64,000 nt of DNA, from the NCBI GenBank assembly GCA_025677825.1, contig JAIXMO010000022.1:310001-374000 (forward strand), given 5' to 3'. The position numbers and the translations under genes are program-made. Shown one piece after another: positions 22,144-37,523 of this stretch. The notes beneath the pieces were generated by a model. The model was given only the letters and a program-made list of their open reading frames with translations, was not told the DNA's origin and did no database searches. This stretch comes from Helicostylum pulchrum. Taxonomy: Eukaryota; Mucoromycota; Mucoromycetes; Mucorales; Mucoraceae. Positions within the stretch are counted from its first letter, which is position 1; the number at the start of each line of letters is the position of its first letter.

Positions 22144-23319
22144 ATGCCTTCTATCTCGACGCCAATACACCCTTCCGATGCAAGTACCGAACTGAATAGA
22201 AGACCTCGTCGACATACGCTTATTACACGACCTGATTCAGCACTAGGATTATCCTCGGATACCGAAGACGACGAACAAGAACAACAAGAACAACAAGAAG
22301 CGTTTGATCGTATATCTGGTATACTCTCTAGTTTAATACAAGAAGCCAACGAAGCAGTAAATGATATTGAACAAGAACGACAATTTTTAAAGAAGAGACC
22401 ATCAAAGACACCTAAATTATTTACATCTTCCACTATTATTACAAATCATCAACAACAAGATCAAAGTAAAATACCTCGTCCCAGAAAATCTCGTACCTTA
22501 AATACAACGTCTTCATCTCATTACCGCAATTCAAGTTCTTCATCATGTACATCAACCCATTCAACAAATACGACTTCCGCTTTATTCTCACCCGTCTCAA
22601 CAAGTACAAGTGCAACATTGTCAAGATCACCGTCACCTACAATACCAAACTTTAAAAAGCAGTTATTTAGACACCATACAGTACTACGTCCTCGTTCATG
22701 TCCTGTCATAAATGTACCCAATAACCGACGCTCAATTACACCCAAGCATAATAAGAAATCCACCAACAACTACAACAACAGCCATTTATCTGATCCAATT
22801 GCCGAATCTTTTAAAAGACTTGATACCTCCATGGCATTGGTTGAATCACTCTCTCGTGACTTGGCTACACCAACACCACCAACGCACAACAACAACAACA
22901 ACAACGATTATACATTTTTATTATTGGTTCCTTTATTACATATACCACATTCATTAATTACCATGATATTTGATTTTGTTACTTCTTCTCCCAATCACCA
23001 ATCTCAATTAACTAAAAATACCTCATTTAGTTTAACCTCCATGATTTTCTGGGCATGTGTATTTGCCGTGACTAATTTAATGGTGGATCAAGTATCTGTG
23101 CCAAAACAATATATCTCCAGTATCACTCGGAAAATGAAAACCAGGCGTCTGTCATTACCTGGTACCTATGAACCAAACAAGCCTGTAAAATCTGCTCGTG
23201 TTACCACCACTACATTAAAACCAAAGCGTACTTGGATACCGGCAACTATTCAACAACAATACCAATTCCGTCTTGGTCATGATTTACCTTTACCTCCCAA
23301 CAGAAGAAACTCTATTTAA
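22144..23319 (+). CDS. Ser/Thr/Asn-rich protein of unknown function with a hydrophobic C-terminal region (391 aa)
   Basis: A single exon. Residues 1-50 are polar and end in an acidic Glu/Gln stretch. A short coiled-coil-like helix (RISGILSSLIQEANEAVNDI) follows. A long Ser/Thr/Pro-rich, basic, disordered region with many SP and RPR sites runs to about residue 255. Two hydrophobic segments lie near residues 260-280 and 300-320, and a basic tail with a possible RRLSLP phosphosite closes the protein. The arrangement suggests a membrane-associated, heavily phosphorylated protein. I do not recognise the family. Confidence 0.75.
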   Translation: MPSISTPIHPSDASTELNRRPRRHTLITRPDSALGLSSDTEDDEQEQQEQQEAFDRISGILSSLIQEANEAVNDIEQERQFLKKRPSKTPKLFTSSTIITNHQQQDQSKIPRPRKSRTLNTTSSSHYRNSSSSSCTSTHSTNTTSALFSPVSTSTSATLSRSPSPTIPNFKKQLFRHHTVLRPRSCPVINVPNNRRSITPKHNKKSTNNYNNSHLSDPIAESFKRLDTSMALVESLSRDLATPTPPTHNNNNNNDYTFLLLVPLLHIPHSLITMIFDFVTSSPNHQSQLTKNTSFSLTSMIFWACVFAVTNLMVDQVSVPKQYISSITRKMKTRRLSLPGTYEPNKPVKSARVTTTTLKPKRTWIPATIQQQYQFRLGHDLPLPPNRRNSI

Positions 23320-23737
23320 ATAAAAAAAACTTGTTTTAAAAAAACTTTCCCTAAAAAAAGGTGATACAAATTATCATATGCGCGTAAAATACAATGCAAT
23401 CATTAAAAAAAAACAGTTGGGGCCGAATACCCTCTTCTTTTTCTTACTGAGTTTTAAAAAATAAAACGGATGCCGCAGTTTCCTGATTTCATTTGTTCAA
23501 TTCTGGTTGCTATGCAACCGTTATCTCGGATCACAGGGAAAACCTGCCAAGCGCCTCTCTTTTTGTTGTACCATTTTCAACAGCAACAAAAAAAGTGACA
23601 CGTTACGGGGTTTCCACGTTTTTTTTTTTCCGTTTTACAGTTAAATAAAGCTACGCATTTTAATTACCCGTTTTATTTGACTCATTTCTTTTTACGGAAT
23701 TGCCAATTCTCTTGGCCCTGAGTTTAATATTTTTTTT
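23320..23737. other. Intergenic; promoter side of the 61-aa peptide gene
   Basis: AT-rich with several T runs. No gene is seen. Confidence 0.45.
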
Positions 23738-23747
23738 TATATAAAAG
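23738..23747 (+). promoter_or_regulatory. TATA box
   Basis: TATATAAAAG lies 60 bases before the ATG at 23806. A CT-rich initiator-like stretch (TTTTCTTCTTCTTTC) falls between them, an arrangement typical of strongly expressed fungal genes. Confidence 0.55.
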
Positions 23748-23805
23748 GAGGGAACAAAAATTAACCTTTTCTTCTTCTTTCAATAAAAACAAAAACTTTT
23801 TTAAA

Positions 23806-23991
23806 ATGCCTGCTATTACTCAATACTTTGACTCAATACATACAACTGCAAATGAATATACCTTTTGCCCAAAGTGCGGTGTAGACGTTACCATTTATTC
23901 TCATGAAGACGATTGCCCTTGTGTACGCCACCACCACCACAACCACCATAACAATAACGCCACTACTACTGCGGTTACTACAAGAAACTAG
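23806..23991 (+). CDS. His/Cys-rich micropeptide (61 aa)
   Basis: The single-exon peptide starts MPAITQYFDSIHTTANEY. It carries CPKC at residues 21-24 and CPC at 37-39, followed by a histidine cluster (RHHHHNHHNNN) at 41-51. The two Cys pairs about 13 residues apart resemble half of a zinc ribbon, and the His tract could bind metal. A good TATA box, a CT-rich leader and an AAAA-rich 3' side support a real gene despite its size. The function is unknown; a metal-binding role is inference. Confidence 0.6.
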   Translation: MPAITQYFDSIHTTANEYTFCPKCGVDVTIYSHEDDCPCVRHHHHNHHNNNATTTAVTTRN

Positions 23992-24574
23992 AAAAAAAAA
24001 AAAAACTTAAACACATACCCTTTTTCTCTTGTATATCTTTTTTTTACACTGTACATATTTTATATACCAATACACATATTCCCTCACTCTTTTTTTACAT
24101 ATATATAACCCAACTCTTGTGACTTAAATAAATTCTTTGTAACGCGATCTTTTTCATACATCCATAAAAAAAACCTTTTTGTTTTTTCACGTGTCTTCGT
24201 TCATACTTGATATTGATTGGCCTTAAAGTACATAATAGTCCCATATATGCACATTTCTCGTAAATAAACTTTTTGCTTTCTGTCAGTTAATGATTGTTTT
24301 ATAGTCGTAAAAACACGGCATTTGAAATAAAACTCTGAGCAATGTGTACTACCATCAATTAAGCTGAGCAATTAGTCAGAAAGCTTATTTACTAAAAAAA
24401 AAAAGCGTCCCCCGCTTATATTCGTTCCAAAAGTTTCCAAAGGGGGCGTTATTATCAGTTCATAATTTATATACAGATGCAAAGTGGCATTTTTATTTAT
24501 TTTTAGATATACTGGACGTACTCTCTTTTTTTCCAATATTATTTTTTTCTTTCACTTTTTTTTTTACTTGTAGT
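23992..24574. other. Intergenic, no gene seen
   Basis: AT-rich spacer between the 61-aa gene and foldback copy B. Confidence 0.45.
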
Positions 24575-25960
24575 TGTAACATGCAGTAGCGGCTCTATTT
24601 AAGTGCGAAAAAAGTATATCCTTCTATCCGACATATACCCTTATTATTGAGCAGTGGAAAATCACTGCTAAAGAAAAAAAAAAGCTCACTGAGATACCGG
24701 ACCTTTAAAAATCGCTCGCATTAGAAACCTCTGCTAAAATTAGCAGTTCTAATAATAAACGTTTTTTATTTTCTAAAAAAACACAAAACGCGTTTCGGAC
24801 CCAAGTTGCATAATACAAAATAGTTTTTATGACTATATCTTTGATCAAAAAAAGTAAAAACGTACTTCTAATTTTTTTTTTTCGATTTTCATTTTTGGGA
24901 GGTAAACCCCTTTTGTCTTTTTGCAGTTATTTTACAATTACTCCTGATACAGTTTGTTTATCTTTGTGAAAAAAAAAAATTGATAGTATAGAACTTATTT
25001 AGACAATTTTAATCCATTTTAAATCTTACTTTTAATATAAAAACTGGAAGAGTAATCACTGTTTTAGACATTTCTTTTTGGGGTAAAAAAGTACACTTTT
25101 TCCGTGTAACATCATGTAACCATTTTCAGAGCGTCGCGATTACTTAAAATATAGTTTTTTATTACCGTGTTTGGCTATAGCACCGAATGTAGATATTTAA
25201 AAACTACATATTGGATGTTTATAAATAAAAGTGCTACATCTAAAATTGGGCGAGAAAACGCGCTTTAAAGAATTTGTCATTTTAAGGACCGCTTAACTCA
25301 AATCTCAACGAAATAAAAACGTCTAAAACGGTGATTACTCATTCAGTGTTTTTATTAAAAATATGATTTTAGATAGATTAGATGCGTCTAAACAAGTTGT
25401 ATATTATACGCATTTTTTCGAAAATAAAAGGCAAAGTAGATATCGAGTAATGTCAAAATAAACACAAAAACACAAAAGGGGTCGACCCCCAAAATGGTCA
25501 AAAATGGCCAAAAATGACCAGCTGAAGAAAAATATAAAAAATCGAAAAAAAAATATAGAACAACAAGCGGTTTTTGATATTTAATATTAAAGACAATATT
25601 TTAAGGAATAACATTTACTAAACAACTTGGATAAAAGAATCATTTCCTGATGTTTAATCATATAAATAAAACACCGTATTTCGGTCACTGTTAAAATGAT
25701 ATTTTTCAGAAGTTACTTCTAAACCCTCACTTAAAACCACGCGTTATAAAGATAATAATAAACAGGCAATGGTGGATTATAACACTTGAAACAGTTTTTG
25801 AACTCACCCAAGTTATTTCACAAAAAAATACAATATGTATCTTTTTCTGCAAGAGCTCAAACATTAAATGCTATTAAAATTTTATTACTCTCAATTAAAA
25901 TAGTACAGAGCTATTTATCAGAATACCACACAACAATGCTATTATAAACTACTAGCTAAG
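24575..25960. repeat. Foldback-type dispersed repeat, copy B
   Basis: This is the better-preserved copy of the 7.5-kb repeat. The left end is near AGCGGCTCTATTTAAG and the right end near CAGAGCTATTTATCAGAATA. Inside, the arm at about 24760-25072 is the reverse complement of the arm at about 25319-25650. For example, GTCTAAAACAGTGATTACTC (complement of the left arm) corresponds to GTCTAAAACGGTGATTACTC in the right arm. The spacer is about 245 bp and contains GAGCGTCGCGATTAC. No protein is encoded. RNA read across it could form a hairpin of about 300 bp. Confidence 0.82.
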
Positions 25961-27098
25961 ATGTATAGGAGTAAAAAAAAATTAGGTTCATTTTATTTGG
26001 GTTATGACATCCCTTCTCAATCTTTCATCACTTAGCAGCCATCTGTACTTAGTTACATCTCCTAGTTAATTTACTAAACATTCGCTGCCGATACACACTC
26101 CGTTCAAGTCTAAATTTCTCATCTTTATAATTTAATTATCAGTTCGATTATTATACCTTTACTTCATGAGTAACATCGATTTGATAGTATACTTTTAAAG
26201 ATTAGACGTTTTCATACAATCTCTTCATAAATTAAACAAACACGTCTCAAAATTCAAAAACTTTTTTTTTATTATCACTTTTATGCAAAAGCTATAGATC
26301 TTGCCCTACTACACGTCTTTATTCTTTTTAAATAATTAGTTAACAGAGGAGTTGGAAATAAAAACAATAAGGTAACAAAGAAATCAAAAGGAAAAAAAAA
26401 TGGGGTTTTGACACTAAAGCGAGTGACACCCTTAAATCGAATACCACTAACTTGAGCGACTATTACATTAGTATTTTCTATGGTGCGGAGCGCTTCTTGA
26501 ACTTGCCCGATATTAACATTGTGAACCAAAAACGTAAATATAATGATGATTAGTGAGCCAGCTAGTTATAAATATTCACGCGCCAACGTTTTCTCTTCTT
26601 TTTGTTACACCAGTTACAAGGCTATCTTAGTGCTTTAAAAAAACCTGTTCGTAGGGAGCCGTAGTTTAGGAGACTATAGAAGATCACAGCACAAAAAAAA
26701 AAGTGTGGACTTTGACATGCGCTTTTCAGTAGTTAACTTTGTCATTTACGTTTAAATCACCAGATGTCAGCTGATAAACCCAGTTAAAGCACTCGGCAAA
26801 AAAAAAAAAAAACTGTATATCCGATAGCTATTTGATAAGAACTCCAAATGTTAGATTATGTCTGGACAGGTTCTATCTCAAGACATCTATTTGATGATTG
26901 AGGACCTAACGAGATGAAAAAAAAAGGAACGTATCACACTACTTTAGCTAATTTCACAAGTAATTTAAAAAGTAGCACAAGAAAACTTTTTTAATAAATG
27001 AAATTAATTTATGGGTTCGAAGTCTGAATATCCCAACTATTACTTTTTAACGTATAAGTGTAAATCTACATTAATAAAAGAGATTAGGATGTTATATA
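25961..27098. other. Intergenic, no confident gene
   Basis: A minus-strand frame at 26529-26281 starts with a plausible peptide (LVHNVNIGQVQEALRTIENT). It lacks a good ATG and degenerates into a Phe-rich run, so it may be a gene fragment. Nothing else is supported. Confidence 0.4.
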
Positions 27099-27833
27099 TT
27101 ACAATTGTAAAAAAAAAGTTTTTTTTACCAGTCTCTTGGGTGGATAGCATGAATAATCGAAATATTCAACATCTGTTACTTTATAGACCAACATACAAAA
27201 GTTATCCATTGCAATATCATGTATAATTGAACTATCGTCATTTAAAGACTGACAAGAGAACGCAATATTATTTGCTTTAGGTACTTCAGCTCTCGAAGGC
27301 CAAGTAAAGACCGCGCGAGTCTTTTCATCCAACTCCTGCCATTGTTGTATACGTTGTTCTTCCCAATACTCTTGCGCCGTGCCATCATCGTCCATAATCT
27401 TTGGTGGCGGAAACCTTGTTACTTGAATAGGTGCTGAAGCAATATAAAATTTACCTTTAAAATTATAGTACTCCTTTGTATTTGGCATACTCCAATTTAT
27501 TTTGGCATTTGGGTTTGATTTAATATCTCCCATCAAGATATGATCGTTCATAGCCACTATAAATTTAAAGAAACGGTTGTCGTCCTTAAGAAATCCATGA
27601 AATGAAAGGCAGTGCATTGATATATCACCTGAACGCTTCATATTACACATTGGTAAATAAACTAAAAATTCATTGTTATTTAACCATGTAATTTTTATTT
27701 CTGTTAAAAAATAATACTTGCTCTGTTCCTTATTTTTCGCATAATTTTTTTCATAACTTTTTAAAAGGTTATTGTTCCATGGTGTAGGGATACTCGATCT
27801 CTTTTGAATTCTAGGTGAACTTGGTAAAGACAT
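27099..27833 (-). CDS. Alr4036/PNPOx-like FMN-binding protein (244 aa)
   Basis: A single exon. The pattern follows the Alr4036-type pyridoxamine-phosphate-oxidase-like family. The start has PTPWNNNLLKSYEKN. Near residue 85-95 HCLSFHGFLKDDNRFFKF takes the place of the usual phosphate/FMN-contacting strand. NPNAKINWSMPNTKEYYNFK is followed by an RIQQWQELDEKTRAVFTWPS segment. The end has NFCMLVYKVTDVEYFDYSCY. Members are split-barrel flavoproteins, some proposed to be pyridoxamine oxidases. The FMN-binding Arg residues usually seen in the strand are not obvious here, so cofactor use is uncertain. The reading frame is intact and the family match is by motif order. Confidence 0.75.
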   Translation of the reverse strand: MSLPSSPRIQKRSSIPTPWNNNLLKSYEKNYAKNKEQSKYYFLTEIKITWLNNNEFLVYLPMCNMKRSGDISMHCLSFHGFLKDDNRFFKFIVAMNDHILMGDIKSNPNAKINWSMPNTKEYYNFKGKFYIASAPIQVTRFPPPKIMDDDGTAQEYWEEQRIQQWQELDEKTRAVFTWPSRAEVPKANNIAFSCQSLNDDSSIIHDIAMDNFCMLVYKVTDVEYFDYSCYPPKRLVKKTFFLQL

Positions 27834-28038
27834 TTTTTATATGTATTATATAAAGAAGAAGAAGAACAAAAAAAAAAAATCTTACTTAATTTCTTACTTA
27901 TTGAATGTGTAACCTGGCGAGTACCGTTTGAAACATTGAACTACCGCTTTCTGCTTTGAAAAAAGAGGGAGCAAAAGGTACACACACACAATGTACTTTT
28001 TTCTTTCTTTGATTTTTTTTTACATAAAGTAGAATAGA

Positions 28039-32236
<4,198 letters not shown>

Positions 32237-32398
32237 AGACTTATGGGCAAGGATCTATATTAATAATTTATGCCATAAATAAATTCCAGATTGAGTGAGA
32301 ATCAATCAATTTTATCACAAAAAACGCCAACTTCGTCATTCACTGCTTTCACTGCTTAATTTTTTTTCATTTTTTTTTTTAACTTTTTAATAACGTAT

Positions 32399-33452
32399 TA
32401 TGATTTCCAAAGAAGAGGCCAGCTGTATTTTTATTGCAAAGCAGTTGAGAATAATGACAAAGAAGACATAGTACTTGGTAAAGCTAGAAAGTAATTTAGA
32501 AAATAAATTGAATTCTAATGAAATTTATAACGTAGAAAATGATAGCCAGATTGTTGAATTTCTTAATTATATTTATTGACCAACAGAGGAATATCTTTTT
32601 GACTCGCGTTATAAACTAGTTTCTGTATCCGATAAGGACATCTTATCAACCATTTGGGGATTCACATACAAATTTGACAAAAAAAACTCCTTTGGCGTTT
32701 AGTCAGTAGTTAAACAGACAAAACATTGATCTGACATCCATTGAACCTAAACGAAAAGCATCAAATACGGGAAAGGAAATTAGAACGAGAAGCAGACTGT
32801 TAAACGTCCTAGATGATACGCATCACAGTAAGTTAAAAATGAGGATTAAGAATAAAAAATTGCTGATTCTTGTTTTATAGTTTCTGTAGCAGAGAACGTG
32901 CTTAGTATATTGCCAAGTCACCATTCAAAAATAAACGATATGAAGAAGGATGGATACCAAATAATTGGATATTGCAGGAAATCAATAGGCGAAACAGAAA
33001 ACAGAGTCGCTTGTTTGCAAAGAATGGTCAATATTTTATATAAAAGATCATTGGTTGACAAGGTTTTTGTTTCAACGAAGCAAGAATTTCTCAAACGTGA
33101 TTTCGAAGATGAAGATGAGATCTTGTCAAAATTAAACGATGTCCATGGGAACACAATAGATTTTTTGGAGTTCCTTGAAAACAATACCAAAATTTGTGTC
33201 ATAGCCATTGATTATGCTGGTTTAACAACCAACACGACAGATCTCAAAAAATTACTAAGGTAACAAAGAGCGTAAATTCTAAAATTGTAATAAACTTACA
33301 AAAATCTTGTTTCCAGAGACAACTCAAGCCTGAAAAAAGTATTTATTGACCAATTCTTTCATGAGAATCAGTTCAAATATTTCGATAGTGTCCAGCTGCT
33401 GAATAAGCCTGAGGATCTTAACCTGTTTAATTGTCGCTCAACTTCGAAATAA
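32399..33452 (+). pseudogene. Damaged gene with serine-recombinase-like N-terminal motif
   Basis: The 3' part is well formed. A coding stretch ends DLTSIEPKRK...RLLNVLDDTHH. A 52-nt GT-AG intron (about 32829-32880) leads to an exon to 33260, and after a 57-nt intron a final exon ends at 33452. The middle exon contains YQIIGYCRKSIGETENRVAC, then LQRMVNILYKRSLVDKVFVS, then ICVIAIDYAGLTTNTTDLKK. The Y-x-R-x-S motif followed by LQ-x-M and a strand-helix resembles the catalytic domain of serine recombinases (IS607-like TnpA, resolvases). The 5' part from 32399 has stops in all frames I tried, so the gene is truncated or damaged. Without structure prediction the recombinase link remains tentative; it is surely part of a conserved-looking family. 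Confidence 0.5.
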
Positions 33453-33537
33453 AGGGGTATATAGATATGGTATACTATCAATTAGGGCACAAGTCTTTTT
33501 TATTAATAAACAATTGAAATTATAAAATTTGAGTTTT

Positions 33538-33858
33538 CTAATCTACACGGTTTTCTACCAAATGCAAGCTGCTACGATATCTTTTATATTTCAAAGAATT
33601 TGAATTGATTCTTTCATTACAATGTAGTAGGGGTTTATATGGATCTTTTTCGAAACAAACGTCGACATCTTTAATGCTTTCCATTTTTTGTATAGATATA
33701 TCTACGTTAGATTCCGTGTATTCGAGGCAAAAGAAAATACATAGTGCTTGTTCTCTTGTTATATTTTCAACCATAACTAATAATGGTGGTGGTTTTTTAG
33801 GGTGCAGTTTTTTGAGAGTCGTGTTTAAGAGTGCCCATTTCATAAAGGCTGTTCTCAA
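33538..33858 (-). CDS. Unknown 106-aa protein, convergent with the recombinase-like gene
   Basis: The minus-strand frame begins MRTAFMKWALLNTTLKKLHP and includes ITREQALCIFFCLEYTESNV. The composition is balanced and protein-like, without homopolymers. It ends less than 100 bases from the 3' end of the recombinase-like gene on the opposite strand. No family is recognised. It could be an exon of a longer, eroded gene. Low confidence as an independent gene. Confidence 0.35.
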   Translation of the reverse strand: MRTAFMKWALLNTTLKKLHPKKPPPLLVMVENITREQALCIFFCLEYTESNVDISIQKMESIKDVDVCFEKDPYKPLLHCNERINSNSLKYKRYRSSLHLVENRVD

Positions 33859-34189
33859 GCAAAAAAAAACACAACCCTCCTTTTGGAAAAAAATACAATC
33901 CCCTCAATAAGGCAATTATATTCATACTCCTCAGCCAAAAAATGTGTTTCACTACAGATTTTGTTTTAGAAGATAACCCACAAGTCTCTAATAAGTATAG
34001 TTTATTTTTAACTGAGTCTTAAAAGTAATGTAATGCAACTTTAAATTTTATAAGTGATAATGCAAAATATTTTATTCAATAGTGCTTAATAAAAAAAAAA
34101 AAGAAAGGATTTGGGAAAAAAAATGAATTATTTATGAAAAAGGGGGGATGAAAAAATGAATGAAACTAAGTTATTATGAAAGGAGAGAT

Positions 34190-35290
34190 TTAGTTCATGA
34201 CAACAGCTCTGTAACGAGGTTTAGCTTCACGAACGAACTTAATAGCTTCGTTAATCTTCTCCATGGGGAAGGTGTTAACCCAAGTACGAACGTTATGTTT
34301 AGAAGCAAAGTCAAGACATTCTTGAATGACAGCGGGAGAACCAATGAAGGAGGCAGCGATGGTGATTTGCTTACCAGCTAAAATGAGAGGAGGAATACCA
34401 GCGAGGGGTTCTTCAGGAATATCACAAAGAATAAAAATACCATTCTTCTTCAACATCTTCAAGTAAGTATCCCAACACTTGTTAACAATCTTAGTAGCAA
34501 GGATGTGAGTGAATGAGTCATAATGAGGTTCGATTTGTTCTTCCTTTTGCATAAGTACATAGTCATCACAACCAAGCTTCTTAGCATCATTGACCTTATC
34601 AGGGATAACATCGAATGCAACAACTTCAGCACCCATAGCCTTAACCCATTGAACGGCAAAGTGACCAAGACCACCAAGACCAAGTACAGCGACCTTGGAA
34701 CCAGGACCAACATTGTAACGCTTGAGAGGAGCATAAGTAGTGACACCACCACAGAGGAAAGAGGCAGCCACTTCAGAAGAGAACTCATCGGGAATCTTGA
34801 CAACAAAGTTTTGGTTACCTCTCCACTTCTTGGCGAAACCACCATAAGTCTTTTCTTTAGTGTCATCGTAACGATCGTTAAAGGACCAGACGGCATGCTT
34901 TTCACACAAGTTTTCCATACCCTTCTTACAGAAATCACATTTGCCACAAGAGTCAACTTGACAACCAACACCGCAACGGTCTCCAACCTTGATGCGCTTA
35001 ACATTGTTACCGACTTTGGTTACTTTACCAATGATTTCGTGACCACAGACACAAGGGAAATCGGTAGGTCCCCAACCTTCATCAATGGTATGGATATCAG
35101 TACCGCAGACACCACAACAGATAACGTCCATTTGAACCATATCGTCGCTCCAAGAACAGAACTTCATCTCCTTGGCTTCAAGAGGAGCACCTATAATTTA
35201 TACGTTAATTTACATGTTTAAAATAAGACGCGTTTTTTTGTTTTTACCTTTGGAAGGACAAGCGTAACCGGTGAAAGTATCTTCAGACAT
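34190..35290 (-). CDS. Zinc-dependent alcohol dehydrogenase, cinnamyl-alcohol/NADP type (347 aa)
   Basis: Two exons (35290-35248 and 35190-34190) give 347 residues, the usual length of Adh6/Adh7-type NADPH alcohol dehydrogenases that reduce aldehydes. The catalytic zinc ligands are in CCGVCGTDIHTIDEGWG and CGHEIIGKV. The structural zinc loop is CGKCDFCKKGMENLC. The coenzyme motif GLGGLGHFAVQWVKAMGAEV lies at about residues 190-210. The end reads KPRYRAVVMN. Strong codon bias and a TATA element near 35371 suggest high expression. Confidence 0.95.
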
Positions 35291-35370
35291 ATTAGAGATT
35301 ATTGTTTAAGATTTAAAAAAGTTATTAAAACTGATGAAGAAGAAAAAAATTGAACTGCAAGCGTTTGCTT

Positions 35371-35377
35371 TTTATAT
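35371..35377 (-). promoter_or_regulatory. TATA-like element of the alcohol dehydrogenase gene
   Basis: The minus strand reads GATATAAAAAG about 80 bases before the ATG at 35290. Confidence 0.4.
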
Positions 35378-37523
35378 CTTTTTTTTCATGCGGAATAAAA
35401 AAAAGACTCAAGGGTTTCACCGCTAAAAAAGAAAAATTACCAAAATCAGCCGACTTTTTTTTTTCGTTTTTTGTAATCAAAGCAAATCTACTTTTTGACC
35501 CTCGTGTCATTTTTTTTTCTAGCCTTGAAACATTGCTGAAAAGTTTTTTTTATCAATGGAACGAGTTCAAAAATATTGATCTTTTCGTCTGAGGAGACAC
35601 CAAGATTTATTGATGTAGATTAGAGTATACCCACAGACATTTGTGATCTTTCCGGTCCCCTCCCTCCTCAAAAGTCTTTTAGCAAAGGTTTATCTCGCTC
35701 TTTTTTTTTAAGAAATAAAATAATCCGTCTCCTATCCGAGACCTTACAAAAAAAGTATGTGTTATAAAAAAAACCAGCGTGTATGTTGTTTTATCAAAAA
35801 GAACAAGTTTTATTAGTTTAGGGGGAAATGACATAATTAGAGTACACACGTCAAATTAGGTCAGTGTACAAGAGTGGGCCGTTTTTTTTATGGTAGTACA
35901 AAGTTAATGCGTCAAGAGTTACCAAATTGTTTATCTCGGAAATCATTTTTTAGCATTAAAAGTCTATCATATTTCCTAAACTTTTCACACACCATGACGC
36001 CCTAAACTTTCCAGATTAATACGAAACATCTGATTACAAACAAAAACAAGAAATTGTTTTTTTCCCTACTATTCATCTCCCATGGTTATATATCCTCGGA
36101 TTCATAACTAAGATGTTCATATGTCAAAAAGTTACCTTTCCTCCTTGTTATATTTTTTTTTGCATAAAAAATAAAACGAATATCTTTTTTTTATCAGCGC
36201 CGATCCGATCTCTTGATAAACTTTTTCTTAATCAGTGGCGGTGAATTTCCAACAAATTGCCTGATTTCCCATTTCTTTCCAGATATCCCCCCTCTCCTAA
36301 AATCATTGGTACTACAGTAAAGGGATAGCCGGAAGGGTCCTTCTTTGTCCTTTTTTTTTTTGCTCGATATAGGAAACTTGTAAATAGTATTTCCGTATAG
36401 GGTGTTATAGGCTTTATATATATATCTAAAGTAACTATTACAAAAAACAAAAAAAAGAAAGAAAAGATAAATCTAGTTCAAGAAAGAAAATTATGCTAAA
36501 AATCAGTGATACATTTTTTTTTTGTTCGGCAGATCATATCTAAACTTTATGGAAACGAAAAAAGCCGGAAGTTCAATACACTTTCTTTTTTTGGAAGCCC
36601 TTATACTTCCGAGAAACCCCTGTTGCAATCAAATTTTTTTTTTATGTACCTTTTTTATTGTTCTTGACAAAATATAAAGTATGTAATATATAAAGCAAAG
36701 AAAAAACTAAACATGTATGTATCCAATACATTAATATTTTGAGGCGTTTCCTTATATTTATTTATTTTTGAGCGAAAACAATAATTTATGCAATCCGTTG
36801 CTCTAATTGAGTGAGCGCGTGTAGTAGGTCTTTGAAAAAAAAATTGTTTTGAAGCAAGTTGCTTTTATGGAACAAGTAGTGATTTTGATGGTTTATAAGT
36901 ATTATAAGATTTAAAAACTATAATAGTATCTAGTCTAGTCCTAAAAAAAAAAATCCCCCTAGACGTGTCGTGAAGAATTTCGGTCATCCATAGCTATAAA
37001 GTCAGGTCATAGGGCAGTTAATTAACCATTTTCAAGACCGCAAGTGGGACTCCATGCACATTTTACACCATTCCGCGTATGACAGGTTTATAAGATATAA
37101 TAAAAAGTTCTTGTTTATATAAAATCAATACAAGCTAAAAAGAAGAAGAATATCCCCACGCGATTACCCCGGACAAACTGTAAATAAAAAGGTTTAGGCG
37201 TGAGATTTTTCTTCCTTACTCTACATGAACGTCAAATTTTTTTCCATGAAATAAGAGCTAAAAAAAAATGGGGGTCGTGGGATAGGCTGGAGAAAATAAA
37301 TACGTGAAACAGCGTCCACGCGCCGTATTAACTCATCATATTGATCATATTGCGCCCTAGAAGTCATTTCGATACAAAACTTATGATAAAATATTAGCCT
37401 TCAATTATTTTCTCATACTAATTTTAATGCACACTTTAAGAAGAATTAATTTGTAAAGCAAAGAAGTAAGCAGTTTATTATAGGGTACATTAAAGTTAAA
37501 TAAAAAAAAAAAAATGGAACGGG
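35378..37523. other. Long intergenic region, no gene seen
   Basis: About 2.1 kb of AT-rich DNA. Short frames (for example 35350-35592 and 36450-36232) are Phe- or Lys-rich and lack splice or domain support. Confidence 0.5.

Noticed and set aside
22439..22769. Minus-strand frames within the Ser/Thr-rich gene
   Set aside because: Antisense shadows of a low-complexity coding region.
26281..26529. 82-aa minus-strand frame beginning LVHNVNIGQVQEAL
   Set aside because: The first half looks protein-like but there is no ATG, and the second half is a Phe/Leu run. At most a gene fragment.
27018..27045. GGTTCGAAGTC resembling a tRNA T-arm
   Set aside because: No acceptor, D or anticodon stems can be drawn around it.
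34459..35004. 181-aa minus-strand frame inside the alcohol dehydrogenase
   Set aside because: It is an out-of-phase shadow of the real gene.
34523..35221. 232-aa plus-strand frame opposite the alcohol dehydrogenase
   Set aside because: It is antisense to a clear, strongly codon-biased enzyme gene. The frame is an effect of that bias and has no domain of its own.
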